Counted from the first letter of the stretch, positions 17,162 through 26,006 are shown. The stretch is DNA of 64,000 bases from DATJFQ01 sp035492775 (GCA_035492775.1 DATJIW010000003.1:47004-111003), one strand, 5' to 3'. Notes: generated from the letters alone by a model not told the origin. Numbers and translations are program-made.

Positions 17162-17176
17162 CGCGCGCGCGTCAGG
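17157..17176. terminator. Perfect 20-base palindrome between convergent genes
   Basis: CCTGACGCGCGCGCGTCAGG spans both stop codons of the convergent cheB and CheR-PAS genes. It could form a strong hairpin in both transcripts, but there is no T-tract, so a classical intrinsic terminator is not shown. Confidence 0.45.
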
Positions 17177-19016
17177 CGGACGCGTCATCCATCAGCAGAA
17201 TCGCCCCCGTGACTGCTCGATCGCTGCCGAGCAGCGGCGCAATCGAGACGCGGCACTCCATCGATCGCCCTTTCCGGCTGATCGCGCGCAGCGTAATCTC
17301 GCGATGATCGGCGTTGCCGCCCAAAACCTCTTTGAGCGGCTGATGCAGATCGGCGACCGGCAGACCGATATCGAGGCTGAAGAAGTATGCCTGCTGCGCC
17401 TCCTCGGATCTCAATCCCCACAGGTCGGACGCTCCCGAGTTCCAGACCTGGATCCGCAGCTCGCGGTCGATGACGACAACGGCAGATCGAAGGCTGGTGA
17501 ACACGGCCTCCAGGAACGCGTTCGAGGCGTTCAACTCCGTGCCCCGGTTGCGGAGCTCGTCGTTCATCGTCTGCAGTTCTTCGTTCGTGGACTGCAGCTC
17601 TTCGTTCATCGTCTCGAGCTCCTCATTCGTCGACTGGAGCTCTTCGTTGGTCGTCTCGAGTTCCTCGACGGTGGACTGCAGCTCTTCGTTCGTCGTCTCG
17701 AGTTCCTCGTTCGTCGACTGCAGCTCTTCGTACGCGGTTTCGAGTTCCTGCTTGGAATTCGTCAACTCGTCCTGCAGTGACTTCATCGGCGTGACGTCGA
17801 TGAAGCTGATCCGCGCGCCGAGTGCGGTCCCGTCGTCTTCGTACAGCGGTACGAGCACGACGTCCAGGAAACGGACGGTGCCGGAGTGGTCCAGCGGGAT
17901 GTTTCTCAGGGCGACCTCGCGGCGGTCCTGCAGCGCGCGGTCGAGCGCGGGCCGGAGTTCGGCGGGTCGGTACGACAGCTCGAGATCCTGCAGAGGAGAG
18001 CCGAGATCGCCCGTGCTCAACGAGAACACCCGGCGGGCCTGTGCGTTGGCGGCGACGAGCACACCCATCGGATCCAGCACAATCTGCGCGTCGGCCGACG
18101 ATTCGAACGCGGCATCGCGTAACCGGCCGTGATTGGGGTATTGCGCCATTATGTCCTCCCGGCCGGATTGTGCGATGAGCAGCAGACGCTCGCGAGGATT
18201 CACCTTCGGGACGACCGTGAAGATCCGCCGCTTCAGATCGACGGCCTGGAACAACGATGCGTGGCTGAAGAGCATCTCGGCGCGTCCGAGCACGAGGAAG
18301 CCGCCGGGATTGAGCGAGAAGTAGAACCGCGCCATGATCCGCGCCTGTGCGTCCGCGTTGAAGTACATCAACGTGTTGCGGCAGAGCAGCAGGTCCACGC
18401 GAGAGATCGGCGCGTCGTGAATCAGGTCGTGCCGGCCGAAGATCACCCCCCGCCGCAGGTCCCGGTCGAAGGTGAACAGCTCGCCGGTCTTCTCGAAATA
18501 TTTCGCGACGAGATCCGGTGGCACGTCGGCGAGCTGCTTGTCGTTGTACACCGCGCGGCGCGCCTCGCCCAGCGCATCCTCGTCGACGTCGGTCGCGTAG
18601 ATCTTGACGCGTTCTTTGTATGCGTCCCTTCCGATCAGTTCGGCGAGGATCATGGCGGCCGAGTAGGCTTCCTGCCCGGACGCGGCTCCTGCGCTCCACA
18701 GCCGCAGCGGCGCGTCGGGACGCGCGCTCAGGAGCGATGGCAGGATGGCGGTCCGCAGGTGATCCCACACATCGATGTCGCGGAAGAATCCCGTGACGTT
18801 AATCAGGATCGTATTGAACAGCGCGTTGAACTCGTCGGGGTGGACCTGCAGGCGATCGAGATATCGATCGAACTGCTCGACGCCGATCGTCTGCATGCGC
18901 TTCACGACACGGCGCATGAGGCTGGTGCGCTTGTAAGCGGTGAAGTCGAAGCCGCGGGCCTGACGCAGGTGATCGAGGATGCGCTCGAATGCGTCGTGGT
19001 CCGCCGGCGACGTCAT
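17172..19016 (-). CDS. CheR-type methyltransferase with PAS domains and heptad coiled coil
   Basis: A 614-residue protein. Residues 10-270 are a CheR SAM-dependent methyltransferase, with INVTGFFRD near 72-80, LWSAGAASGQEAYS for SAM binding, and LCRNTLMYF. Residues about 290-400 form a PAS domain. Residues about 405-480 are a run of nearly identical heptads (TNEELQS, TNEELET and variants) that make a long parallel coiled coil. Residues about 490-612 form a second PAS domain. The start ATG 19016 gives the normal CheR N-terminus. It lies 29 bases after the histidine kinase gene on the same strand and is convergent with cheB. CheB and CheR-PAS parts are often fused in one protein; here they are separate genes. 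Confidence 0.92.
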   Translation of the reverse strand: MTSPADHDAFERILDHLRQARGFDFTAYKRTSLMRRVVKRMQTIGVEQFDRYLDRLQVHPDEFNALFNTILINVTGFFRDIDVWDHLRTAILPSLLSARPDAPLRLWSAGAASGQEAYSAAMILAELIGRDAYKERVKIYATDVDEDALGEARRAVYNDKQLADVPPDLVAKYFEKTGELFTFDRDLRRGVIFGRHDLIHDAPISRVDLLLCRNTLMYFNADAQARIMARFYFSLNPGGFLVLGRAEMLFSHASLFQAVDLKRRIFTVVPKVNPRERLLLIAQSGREDIMAQYPNHGRLRDAAFESSADAQIVLDPMGVLVAANAQARRVFSLSTGDLGSPLQDLELSYRPAELRPALDRALQDRREVALRNIPLDHSGTVRFLDVVLVPLYEDDGTALGARISFIDVTPMKSLQDELTNSKQELETAYEELQSTNEELETTNEELQSTVEELETTNEELQSTNEELETMNEELQSTNEELQTMNDELRNRGTELNASNAFLEAVFTSLRSAVVVIDRELRIQVWNSGASDLWGLRSEEAQQAYFFSLDIGLPVADLHQPLKEVLGGNADHREITLRAISRKGRSMECRVSIAPLLGSDRAVTGAILLMDDASA

Positions 19017-19045
19017 GCGCTGACCTGTACCATAGGCATCACCGC

Positions 19046-19948
19046 TCAGTCGGTGCTGCCCGCGGCCGGCAACATCACGACGAACGTCGTGCCGCATCCG
19101 GGACCATCGCTCCGCGCGGTAATGAATCCACCGTGCAGCTGCGCGATGCGGCGCGAGATGGCAAGGCCGATACCGAGGCCTTCGCTTTCGGGGGAGATCC
19201 GCGTGAAGGGCTCGAAGATCCGCTCGAGATCCGCAGCCGCGATGCCTTTCCCTGTGTCGCTCACGACGATGTGCAGCGCCCGTTCGACATTGGCGATCGA
19301 GCACTGGACCTGGCCGCCTGCAGGCGTGTAACGCAGCGCATTGTGCACGAGGTTCGACACGAGCTGGCGCAGTCGCGTGGGATCGCCGTCGACCATCTGC
19401 GCGTGAGTTCCGAGCGTCGTCGCAAGGCGGATGTCAGCGTGCTGCGCGTCCGACTCGCATGCCTCGACCGTCTCACGCACGATGTCTCTGAGGTCGACAC
19501 GTTCTTTCAAGACGGCCGCGACGCTGACGGTGAGGCGCGAGTAGTCGAGGAGCAGCTCCACCAGCTGACTCAAGTGCAGGAGCTGGCGGTGCAGCACGCC
19601 GGCGGCCTTTGCCGACACTGTGTCCGACCGCCGGTCGGCGAGGATCGGCTCGGCCGCGAGCGCCGCGGAAAGCGCCTGACGCATTTCGTGGGACACCGTA
19701 CCCAGGATCTGGTCGCGCTCCCGCGCCATCTCGCTGATCGCACGCGTTGCGGTCGTCCACACTTCACGGTCCGTCGTGGACCTCGCCGCGGTGGAGCGAA
19801 TTCTGGAGAGCGTTCGAAGCGCAACCGCTTCTTCCGCCGCTCGAACGGCCCGGGCCCGCGCCCTGGCCACGACCGCGCGACAGCTCTCGAACTGCTGCCT
19901 GAGCTGCTCGTGCTTCTCCGATTGCTCGCGCAAGGCCTGTGGAATCAC
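19046..19948 (-). CDS. Soluble sensor histidine kinase
   Basis: A 300-residue kinase with no membrane helix. The N-terminal 80 residues are an Arg/Glu-rich coiled coil. The HisKA motif GTVSHEMRQ places the phosphoacceptor at His87. The ATPase domain has the N box NLVHNALRYTP, the G1 box DTGKGIAAADLERIFEPF and the G2 box GLGIGLAISRR. No sensor domain is present, so input probably comes from the coiled coil or partner proteins. It is co-oriented with the CheR-PAS gene and divergent from the PAS protein at 20062. No cognate response regulator is adjacent. Confidence 0.92.
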   Translation of the reverse strand: MIPQALREQSEKHEQLRQQFESCRAVVARARARAVRAAEEAVALRTLSRIRSTAARSTTDREVWTTATRAISEMARERDQILGTVSHEMRQALSAALAAEPILADRRSDTVSAKAAGVLHRQLLHLSQLVELLLDYSRLTVSVAAVLKERVDLRDIVRETVEACESDAQHADIRLATTLGTHAQMVDGDPTRLRQLVSNLVHNALRYTPAGGQVQCSIANVERALHIVVSDTGKGIAAADLERIFEPFTRISPESEGLGIGLAISRRIAQLHGGFITARSDGPGCGTTFVVMLPAAGSTD

Positions 19949-19982
19949 GGTATGCTGAAGACTTGTAGTCTACCGCAGCTCG

Positions 19983-19994
19983 CCCCCCCCCCCC
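19983..19994. repeat. Homopolymer tract of 12 C
   Basis: Twelve consecutive C residues (G on the other strand) in the 113-base region between the divergent histidine kinase and PAS genes. Such a tract in a promoter region is a candidate slippage site; it could also be an assembly uncertainty. Confidence 0.85.
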
Positions 19995-20061
19995 GAGCGA
20001 GCGGGGATGGAAAATCAGCCCGTCAGGCTCGTACGAGCCAGAGCAGAAAGGACGGCCCCGT

Positions 20062-20616
20062 TTGGCCATCGACGCTCTTCAGGTCCAGCTCGCATCTGCG
20101 ATGCAGCGCTTGAATTCGTTGCAGCGGCGGATCCCCCTCGAAGAGAGCGGTCCGCCCAAACTTGCCGGACGCCTCCTCAAGGAGCTTGAAAATGCACTCG
20201 AGGAAGTGCGCGTGGCGCAGGAGCAGCTCGTGGAGAGCCGCAATCGGATGGAGGTGCTCCAGGCGGAACTCGCGAGCCAGTATCGCCGCTACTGGCAACT
20301 GTTCGACGACATGCCGCAGCCGTATGTCGTTACAAAGCCGGACTCCACCATTCTGGAAGTGAATCGGGCGGCGTCCGAACTCTTCAATGTCAGCCAACGC
20401 TTTCTCGTCGGCAAGACGCTGAGCGTCTTCGTCGGCCAGGACCGCGTACAATGGCTCAACGACGTGCGTCGCGCTGCGGCAGGCGGGACGACGGAGCTTG
20501 CATTCCGTCTGCGCCCGCGTGAACGCGCCGCCATTCCGGTCACCGCCCGCATCGCAGCTGAGGAATCGACGCTGCGATGGGTAATCGCCGCGGTACAGGA
20601 GTCGGCGCAACTGTAG
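20062..20616 (+). CDS. PAS-domain protein with coiled coil
   Basis: A 184-residue cytoplasmic protein. Residues 1-75 are predicted helical/coiled coil (ELENALEEVRVAQEQLVESR). Residues about 78-182 form a PAS domain (LFDDMPQPYVVTKPDSTILE, then NRAASELFNVS). There is no output domain. The start is TTG at 20062 with GAAAGGA about 9 bases upstream; the next in-frame ATG, at 20101, would cut into the helix. It is divergent from the histidine kinase across the poly-C tract and may act as a signal input partner for that kinase or the CheR-PAS protein. This is inferred from location only. Confidence 0.75.
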   Translation: MAIDALQVQLASAMQRLNSLQRRIPLEESGPPKLAGRLLKELENALEEVRVAQEQLVESRNRMEVLQAELASQYRRYWQLFDDMPQPYVVTKPDSTILEVNRAASELFNVSQRFLVGKTLSVFVGQDRVQWLNDVRRAAAGGTTELAFRLRPRERAAIPVTARIAAEESTLRWVIAAVQESAQL

Positions 20617-20749
20617 CAGCTGTTCAGTTTTTCGTATCGATTTCTTACTGCCGCTCGCCGGCTCGTTCAGCGCTCTCGCGTACACACCGCTCAAGCAGTG
20701 CGCGCGACTGCGCTGCAGTACTGGCACGGCGGTTGATGGGTTGTGCATT

Positions 20750-21037
20750 ATGGCGAAGTCACGCAAGCGTTCGGTACCTGATAATCCCGCGATCGCGAAT
20801 GAACCAACGAAGCAGTCTCAGACTGCCGTTGCCACACCCGAAGAGCCCGTGCAGTCCGGTCCGCCCGCGGAGTCGAGCGCGAGCACGGCAGAGGACTATC
20901 GGGAGCGAGTTGCGCGACGCGCCTACGAACTGTATCTCTCGCGCGGCGGCAGCCACGGATCCGACTGGGAGGACTGGCTGGCAGCGGAGCGTGAACTGAT
21001 CCCGAACCGCGGCCGCGACGACGCCGACGAGCGCTGA
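20750..21037 (+). CDS. DUF2934 family small protein
   Basis: A 95-residue soluble protein. The N-terminal 50 residues are Pro/Ser/Thr-rich and likely disordered. The C-terminus carries the DUF2934 signature VARRAYELYLSRGGSHGSDW followed by DWLAAERE. Members are small and of unknown function, widespread in soil bacteria. The start ATG 20750 is preferred over a TTG nine bases upstream. It is convergent with csaA. Confidence 0.85.
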   Translation: MAKSRKRSVPDNPAIANEPTKQSQTAVATPEEPVQSGPPAESSASTAEDYRERVARRAYELYLSRGGSHGSDWEDWLAAERELIPNRGRDDADER

Positions 21038-21051
21038 CGCGGCGTCGCGCT
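21030..21051. terminator. Hairpin between convergent DUF2934 and csaA genes
   Basis: AGCGCTGACGC and GCGTCGCGCT pair with one bulged base, spanning the stop codons. It is a likely bidirectional hairpin without a T-tract. Confidence 0.4.
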
Positions 21052-21382
21052 AGAACAACCGGCCGCCCAGGGGTACCTCCCTGTCGGGGACGACCAGCAC
21101 CACCGCGCCCGTCGAATCGGGAACGCCGAGCGTCAGCACCTCCGACATGAAGGGACCGATCTGTCGTGGGGCAAAGTTGACGACGGCCAGGACGAGCCTG
21201 CCGACCAGTGATTCCGGCGTGTAATGCACCGCCAGTTGGGCGGAGGATCGCCTGGTTCCGATCTCCGCGCCGAAGTCGATCGTGAGCTTGTAAGCCGGCT
21301 TGCGCGCTTCGGGGAACAATTCGGCTCGAACGATCTTCCCGACGCGCACGTCCACTTTCTCGAAGTCGGCGAACGGAATCAT
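21050..21382 (-). CDS. csaA: CsaA-like tRNA-binding domain protein
   Basis: A 110-residue OB-fold protein of the CsaA family (EMAP/Arc1p-like tRNA-binding domain). The typical start MIPFADFEKVDVRVGKI is followed by VLAVVNFAPRQIGPFMSEVL, where the family binds tRNA or partner proteins; CsaA has been described as an export-related chaperone. The ATG at 21382 has GGAGG five bases upstream; a longer frame from 21409 lacks a ribosome site. The length equals that of the family. Confidence 0.93.
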   Translation of the reverse strand: MIPFADFEKVDVRVGKIVRAELFPEARKPAYKLTIDFGAEIGTRRSSAQLAVHYTPESLVGRLVLAVVNFAPRQIGPFMSEVLTLGVPDSTGAVVLVVPDREVPLGGRLF

Positions 21383-21441
21383 CAGTCCTCCGCGCGTAAC
21401 CTCAGCCATATCGCGGCATTCTGCTTGCGTTCCCAGGGCTG

Positions 21442-22179
21442 ATGCGCCTCGGACGAGCGCGCGTCGGCTGTTCGGGATGGCAATACAAGCACTGGCGCGG
21501 CGAATTCTATCCGCCGCGCCTGCCGCAGACGCAATGGCTCGAATACTACGCCGCGCGCTTCGATACGGTCGAGATCAACAACAGCTTCTACCGGCTGCCG
21601 GAGCGTGCGAACTTCGCGGCGTGGGCGCGGCGCACGCCTTCGCGGTTCGTGTTCGCGGTGAAGGCGAGCCGGTTCCTGACACATATGAAGAAGCTGAAAG
21701 ATCCACGAGAACCGCTGACGCGGCTGTTCGGCCGGATGCGCGGCCTGGGCCTGCACCTCGGCCCGGTGCTGTACCAGCTGCCGCCAGGATTCCACGTGGA
21801 TCTCGAACGCCTGCGCGCCTTCGCAGCGCTGCTCCCGCGCGGCGTGCGTCACGTCATCGAGTTCCGCGATCCCAGCTGGTATCGAGCCGACGTCTGCGAA
21901 TTGCTCGATCGATCCGGCATCGCGCTGTGCCTGCACGACATGCCAGGGTCGGCGACGGGTCAGCAGCGCATCGGCCCCTTCGTGTACGTTCGCTTCCACG
22001 GCTCGGGCGCGAAGTACGGCGGCGGGTATCCGCTCGAACGCCTGACGGAGTGGGCCGAATGGCTGCAGCAGCAGCGCCGTTCGGGCGCACCCGTCTATAC
22101 GTATTTCAACAACGACGTCGGTGGACACGCGCCGCGTGACGCCGTGACCCTGCGAAGCCTCCTGGAGAAGGCATCATGA
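21442..22179 (+). CDS. DUF72 family TIM-barrel-like protein
   Basis: A 245-residue protein of the DUF72 (YecE-like) family. Visible signatures are VGCSGWQYKHWRGEFYP at the start, TVEINNSFYRLP, VIEFRDPSWY and the C-terminal VYTYFNNDVGGHAPRDA. The family adopts a TIM barrel and its function is not established. It overlaps the following SDR gene by four bases (ATGA), so the two are co-translated. Confidence 0.93.
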   Translation: MRLGRARVGCSGWQYKHWRGEFYPPRLPQTQWLEYYAARFDTVEINNSFYRLPERANFAAWARRTPSRFVFAVKASRFLTHMKKLKDPREPLTRLFGRMRGLGLHLGPVLYQLPPGFHVDLERLRAFAALLPRGVRHVIEFRDPSWYRADVCELLDRSGIALCLHDMPGSATGQQRIGPFVYVRFHGSGAKYGGGYPLERLTEWAEWLQQQRRSGAPVYTYFNNDVGGHAPRDAVTLRSLLEKAS

Positions 22180-23198
22180 CGAATCAACAGCGATTTGCCA
22201 CTGGGGTGGCGCTCGGCGCCGGTGCCATGCTGGCCGCCTACCGCCTCGCGCGGTCGCGCCACGCGATCTCGTTCGACGGGCGCGTCGTCGTCATCACCGG
22301 CGGCTCTCGCGGGCTCGGCCTCGTGATGGCGCGCCTGTTCGCAGCCGAAGGCGCGAAGGTGGCGGTGCTGGCCCGGGACGTCAACGAACTGGAGCGTGCG
22401 CGGCAGGATCTCGAGCCGCGCGGCGGGGAAGTCGTCACGATCCGCTGCGACATCAGGCGGCGCGCCGACGTGCGCGCGGCAATCGATCAGGTCATGGACC
22501 GCTGGCACGCGGTGGACGTCCTGGTGAACAACGCCGGCGTCATCCAGGTCGGACCCTTCGATCACATGGATCACGACGACTTCGAGAACGCGATGGCCAC
22601 CCACTTCTGGGGTCCGCTGCATCTGATGCTCGAGGTCGTGCCGATCATGCAGCATCGGACGTTCGGTCGGATCGTGAACATCGCGTCGATCGGCGGCAAG
22701 ATCGCCGTGCCGCACCTGACGCCGTATAGCGCGAGCAAGTTCGCGCTCGTCGGACTGTCCGACGGGGCGAGAGCCGAACTCGAGCGCTACGGCATCCGCG
22801 TGACGACGGTCGCGCCCGGACTCATGCGAACCGGATCGCCGAGAAACGCGACGTTCAAAGGACGTCACGAATCGGAATACGCGTGGTTCAAAATTTCGAG
22901 TTCGATTCCTGGCGTCACCATTTCGGCTGAACGCGCCGCGCGGAAGATTCTCGAGGCGGCGCGCCACGGCGATCCGGAGCTGACCATCACGCCGCAGGCC
23001 AAGGCAGCCGCCGCCGTGAATGTCGTGCTGCCCGGTCTCGTCGCGCGCGCCATGATGCTGGTGGATCGCCTCCTGCCGGGTCCTTCGGGGGCCGGCGGCG
23101 ATCGCGTCCAGCGCGGGCGCGAGTCCGAATCACGCTGGGCGCCGCGGATCGTCACCGCGCTCACCGACAAGGCCGCTGTCGCGAACAATGAACTGTAG
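22176..23198 (+). CDS. Short-chain dehydrogenase/reductase
   Basis: A 340-residue classical SDR. The cofactor motif is GGSRGLGLV (TGxxxGxG) near 41-50, followed by NNAG at about 117 and a catalytic Ser/Tyr/Lys set in IASIGG and YSASKFA. An N-terminal hydrophobic segment (GVALGAGAMLAAYRLA) suggests membrane attachment. Beyond the SDR fold there is an extension of about 70 residues. The substrate is unknown; the position in an operon with a DUF72 gene gives no further hint. Confidence 0.92.
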   Translation: MTNQQRFATGVALGAGAMLAAYRLARSRHAISFDGRVVVITGGSRGLGLVMARLFAAEGAKVAVLARDVNELERARQDLEPRGGEVVTIRCDIRRRADVRAAIDQVMDRWHAVDVLVNNAGVIQVGPFDHMDHDDFENAMATHFWGPLHLMLEVVPIMQHRTFGRIVNIASIGGKIAVPHLTPYSASKFALVGLSDGARAELERYGIRVTTVAPGLMRTGSPRNATFKGRHESEYAWFKISSSIPGVTISAERAARKILEAARHGDPELTITPQAKAAAAVNVVLPGLVARAMMLVDRLLPGPSGAGGDRVQRGRESESRWAPRIVTALTDKAAVANNEL

Positions 23199-23240
23199 GT
23201 CCAATCAGCTGGCCCTCTACCGTCTGCGATCTGCACTCGC

Positions 23241-23258
23241 GCGCGGCGTCAGCCGCGC
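23241..23258. terminator. GC hairpin between convergent SDR and SRPBCC genes
   Basis: GCGCGGC-GTCA-GCCGCGC forms a perfect 7-bp stem about 42 bases after the SDR stop and overlapping the end of the SRPBCC gene. No T-tract follows. Confidence 0.4.
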
Positions 23259-23995
23259 GGCTGCCCCTCGGTCGTCGGCACCTCGCCGGTCTCGACGAGC
23301 TGCTTGAAGCGACGCAGATCCTCACGAATCTCCGTTTCCGCATCCTTCCCGAAGATCCGCGCGATCGATGCGCCCGCCTTGCCGCCCGGCGGGCTGTACT
23401 GCAAGTGAACGGTGACCCGCGTGCCGCGTCCGCGCCCCGCATCGTCGAAATTCACGGATCCGGCGCTGACGACGTCGGCGTTCTCGAGCGAACGCCAGCC
23501 GATCACTTTGTTGGGGACCTCATTATTGATTTCGGCTTCCCATTCGACGGCCGTGCCTGCCGGGCCTTGTACCTTCCAGCGGGAGATCGTGTCCGTGACC
23601 CGTTCGACCGATTCAAGGTGCCGCATGAAGCGGGGCAGGTTCTCGAGATTGCGCCAGAAGCGGTACAGCTCCTCGATGGGTCGATTGATCGTCACGCTTT
23701 CGAGCACGTGCGTCCCGCGCGCCCCGCCGAGCGCTGCGCGAGTGTCCGTCACGCCGCCGAAGGTATTGACACCGAGCGCTTCGTAAACGTCGCAATGCGC
23801 GGTGACGCCGCGACGCAGCAGATATCCGCCCAGGGCCGCATAGAGCCAGCCCCGGTTCTTCAGGCGCGTGAAGCCGTACGCCGCGAGGCCGGTGCCAGCC
23901 GCCAACGACGCCCAACGCTCGAACTCGCTCAAATTGCGCGTTGCGGCCACACGTGTGTCGATCGTGTCGCCCGCCATATCGATTTCCACAACCAT
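23249..23995 (-). CDS. SRPBCC/cyclase-like protein with N-terminal membrane segment
   Basis: A 248-residue protein. Residues about 20-70 contain a short two-helix membrane-like region (SLAAGTGLAAYGFTRLK and YAALGGYLLRRG) of the DUF2892 type. Residues about 95-235 form a START-like SRPBCC domain (VTINRPIEELYRFWRNLENL, then PRFMRHLESV). This architecture is common in acidobacterial and proteobacterial stress operons; no activity is established. The start chosen is ATG 23995, with AGGTAGG just upstream. It follows the small membrane protein gene after 2 bases and is probably co-expressed with it. Confidence 0.88.
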   Translation of the reverse strand: MVVEIDMAGDTIDTRVAATRNLSEFERWASLAAGTGLAAYGFTRLKNRGWLYAALGGYLLRRGVTAHCDVYEALGVNTFGGVTDTRAALGGARGTHVLESVTINRPIEELYRFWRNLENLPRFMRHLESVERVTDTISRWKVQGPAGTAVEWEAEINNEVPNKVIGWRSLENADVVSAGSVNFDDAGRGRGTRVTVHLQYSPPGGKAGASIARIFGKDAETEIREDLRRFKQLVETGEVPTTEGQPRG

Positions 23996-23997
23996 TC

Positions 23998-24357
23998 CTA
24001 CCTCCGTGCCGTTCCGGCGGTCGGCGTCCACGCGGGAGAGTCGCTTGCCGGAAACGACTCGTCGGATGCCTCATGGACCACGTCGCCAGCCCTCTGCTGC
24101 ATGCGATCGAGCCAGCCCCGCAGCTTGACGATGTCGTGCCGTCCCATCGCGGCGCGGGCGGCAAGCGTGCCGCCGGCCGCGGCAAGGAGTCCGCCGGAGA
24201 TCCCGCCGCGCCGAAGTCCAAGTATGGCCAGCACGGCGCCGCCGGCCGCGGCCGCGAGCTGCTGTTCGTCGTAGTAGCGCGAAACCGTCGCCGCGGGTCT
24301 GTCCCAGACGCTCGGCTGGCTTCGTTCGATCATCAAGTTCCTGGAACCGTCGGGCAT
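23998..24357 (-). CDS. Small hydrophobic protein with SFPASD tail
   Basis: A 119-residue protein. A hydrophobic Gly/Ala-rich segment (AAAAGGAVLAILGLRRGGIS and onward) lies at about 33-70, and the C-terminus carries the motif DESFPASDSPAW, which recurs at the ends of small stress-associated proteins. The ATG at 24357 has AGGAGG five bases upstream, clearly better than a longer frame starting at 24408. It is upstream of, and probably in one operon with, the SRPBCC gene. The function is unknown. Confidence 0.75.
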   Translation of the reverse strand: MPDGSRNLMIERSQPSVWDRPAATVSRYYDEQQLAAAAGGAVLAILGLRRGGISGGLLAAAGGTLAARAAMGRHDIVKLRGWLDRMQQRAGDVVHEASDESFPASDSPAWTPTAGTARR

Positions 24358-24424
24358 GAGTCCTCCTGGGGCGCGGACGGCTGCACAAGCTGTGCCTGAG
24401 GGCGTCACGTCATATATTGAGCGG

Positions 24425-25951
24425 ATGGTTCGACGCCTCGCCGCTGTCGCGTTTGCTTTTACTGCGCTCGGGTTTGCTCAACCTCAACCGGTTTCTTTCG
24501 ACATCCTCATTCGGAACGGGCGCGTCATGGATGGCAGCGGCAACCCGTGGATCCGAACTGACATCGGGATAACCGGAGACCGCATCGCCGCGATGGGCCG
24601 GCTCGAGGGGGCGGCCGCCGGGCGCATCGTCGACGCGCACGATCTCGTCGTCGCGCCGGGATTCATCGACGTGCACTCACATGCCGGAGAGGGCCTTGGA
24701 AATCCGGCATTGCGTGAAGCGCAGCCAATCGTCGCGCAGGGCGTCACGACAGTTGCGATCAACCCCGATGGCGGCGGACCGGTAAATCTTGCTGAACAGC
24801 GCGCGATGTTCGAACGCGGCGGTATCGGACTCAACGTCGCGCCGCTCATCGGCCATGGGTCCGTCCGTGCCGCCGTGATGGGGCAGGCGAACCGCGCACC
24901 GACACCGGCAGAATTGGATCGAATGACCGCGCTCGTGACCCAGGCGCTGCGCGACGGCGCGTTCGGACTATCGTCGGGGCTCTTTTACGTTCCGGGCAGC
25001 TTCGCAAAGACGGAGGAGGTCATTGCGCTTGCGCGGGCGGTGGCGCCGTTCGGCGGCGTCTATACGAGTCACATTCGTGACGAAGCGGATTACGGCATAG
25101 GCGTCGAAGCGGCGGTGAAAGAAGTCATCCGCATCGCCGAAGAGGCGGGCGTCCGCGGTATCGTCACCCACATGAAAGCGCTCGGCAGAGACAACTGGGG
25201 GAAATCGGCCTCTCTGTTGAAAGATATCGACGATGCGCGGTCACGAGGCGTGGAGGTCTTCGCGGATCAGTATCCGTACGAAGCATCGTCGACGTCGCTC
25301 CGGGCGGCCCTGGCTCCAAATGGCATCCAGCCAACCGAGCCTGCGGTGACAGACAATCTCCGCCGCCGCGGCGGACCCGCGTCGATCATGATTGCGTTCT
25401 GCCGTCGCGACCCGTCGATCGACGGCAAGACGCTCGCCGATATCGCGGCGGCCCGCCAGGTTTCTCCGGTGCAGGCCGCGATCGACATCATCAACGGCGG
25501 CGATGCGTCGATCGTGTCGTTCAACATGTCGGAGGCCGACATCGAGGCGATCATGCGCGCGCCGTACACGATGGCGTCGAGCGACGGTGCGTTGGTTCCG
25601 GTGGGTGCGGGCCATCCGCATCCGCGAGACTACGGCGCATTCGCGCGGCGGCTCGCCGTTTATGTGCGCGAACGGAAGGTCGTCAGCCTCGAGTTCGCAA
25701 TTCGATCGATGACGAGCCTTCCCGCGGCGGTGTTCGGGATAAGGGACCGGGGCGTTGTTCGCCCAGGCGCCTTCGCCGACGTAGCGATTTTCGATCCCGC
25801 CACGATTGCGGACGAGGCAACGTATACCGACCCGCAACGCCTGGCGACCGGGGTGCCGACGGTGATCGTCAACGGTGTCATCGTCCGCGACGGCGGGAAA
25901 TTTACCGGCGCACTGCCGGGACGGGTATTGCGAAGGGACGGCAGCCGGTAA
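24425..25951 (+). CDS. Secreted D-aminoacylase / N-acyl-D-amino-acid deacylase family amidohydrolase
   Basis: A 508-residue metal-dependent amidohydrolase. The start ATG 24425 gives a signal peptide (MVRRLAAVAFAFTALGFAQ). Metal-binding segments follow: DVHSHAGEG near 77-85, HIRDEADYG near 217, GIVTHMKALG near 246 and SSDGALVPVG near 391, which carries the catalytic Asp. The C-terminal PGAFADVAIFDP is typical of the D-aminoacylase subgroup. It probably hydrolyses N-acyl-D-amino acids or related amides outside the cytoplasm. It is divergent from the small hydrophobic protein gene. The exact substrate cannot be told. Confidence 0.88.
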   Translation: MVRRLAAVAFAFTALGFAQPQPVSFDILIRNGRVMDGSGNPWIRTDIGITGDRIAAMGRLEGAAAGRIVDAHDLVVAPGFIDVHSHAGEGLGNPALREAQPIVAQGVTTVAINPDGGGPVNLAEQRAMFERGGIGLNVAPLIGHGSVRAAVMGQANRAPTPAELDRMTALVTQALRDGAFGLSSGLFYVPGSFAKTEEVIALARAVAPFGGVYTSHIRDEADYGIGVEAAVKEVIRIAEEAGVRGIVTHMKALGRDNWGKSASLLKDIDDARSRGVEVFADQYPYEASSTSLRAALAPNGIQPTEPAVTDNLRRRGGPASIMIAFCRRDPSIDGKTLADIAAARQVSPVQAAIDIINGGDASIVSFNMSEADIEAIMRAPYTMASSDGALVPVGAGHPHPRDYGAFARRLAVYVRERKVVSLEFAIRSMTSLPAAVFGIRDRGVVRPGAFADVAIFDPATIADEATYTDPQRLATGVPTVIVNGVIVRDGGKFTGALPGRVLRRDGSR

Positions 25952-26006
25952 CGGCTTCGCTTCAGCGGCTGAATCCAAGGCCGGCTTGACTGCGTGGGCG
26001 GGTCGA

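Noticed and set aside
19017..19304. N-terminal extension of the CheR-PAS gene
   Set aside because: It overlaps the end of the kinase gene in another phase, is Arg-rich, and ATG 19016 gives the normal CheR start.
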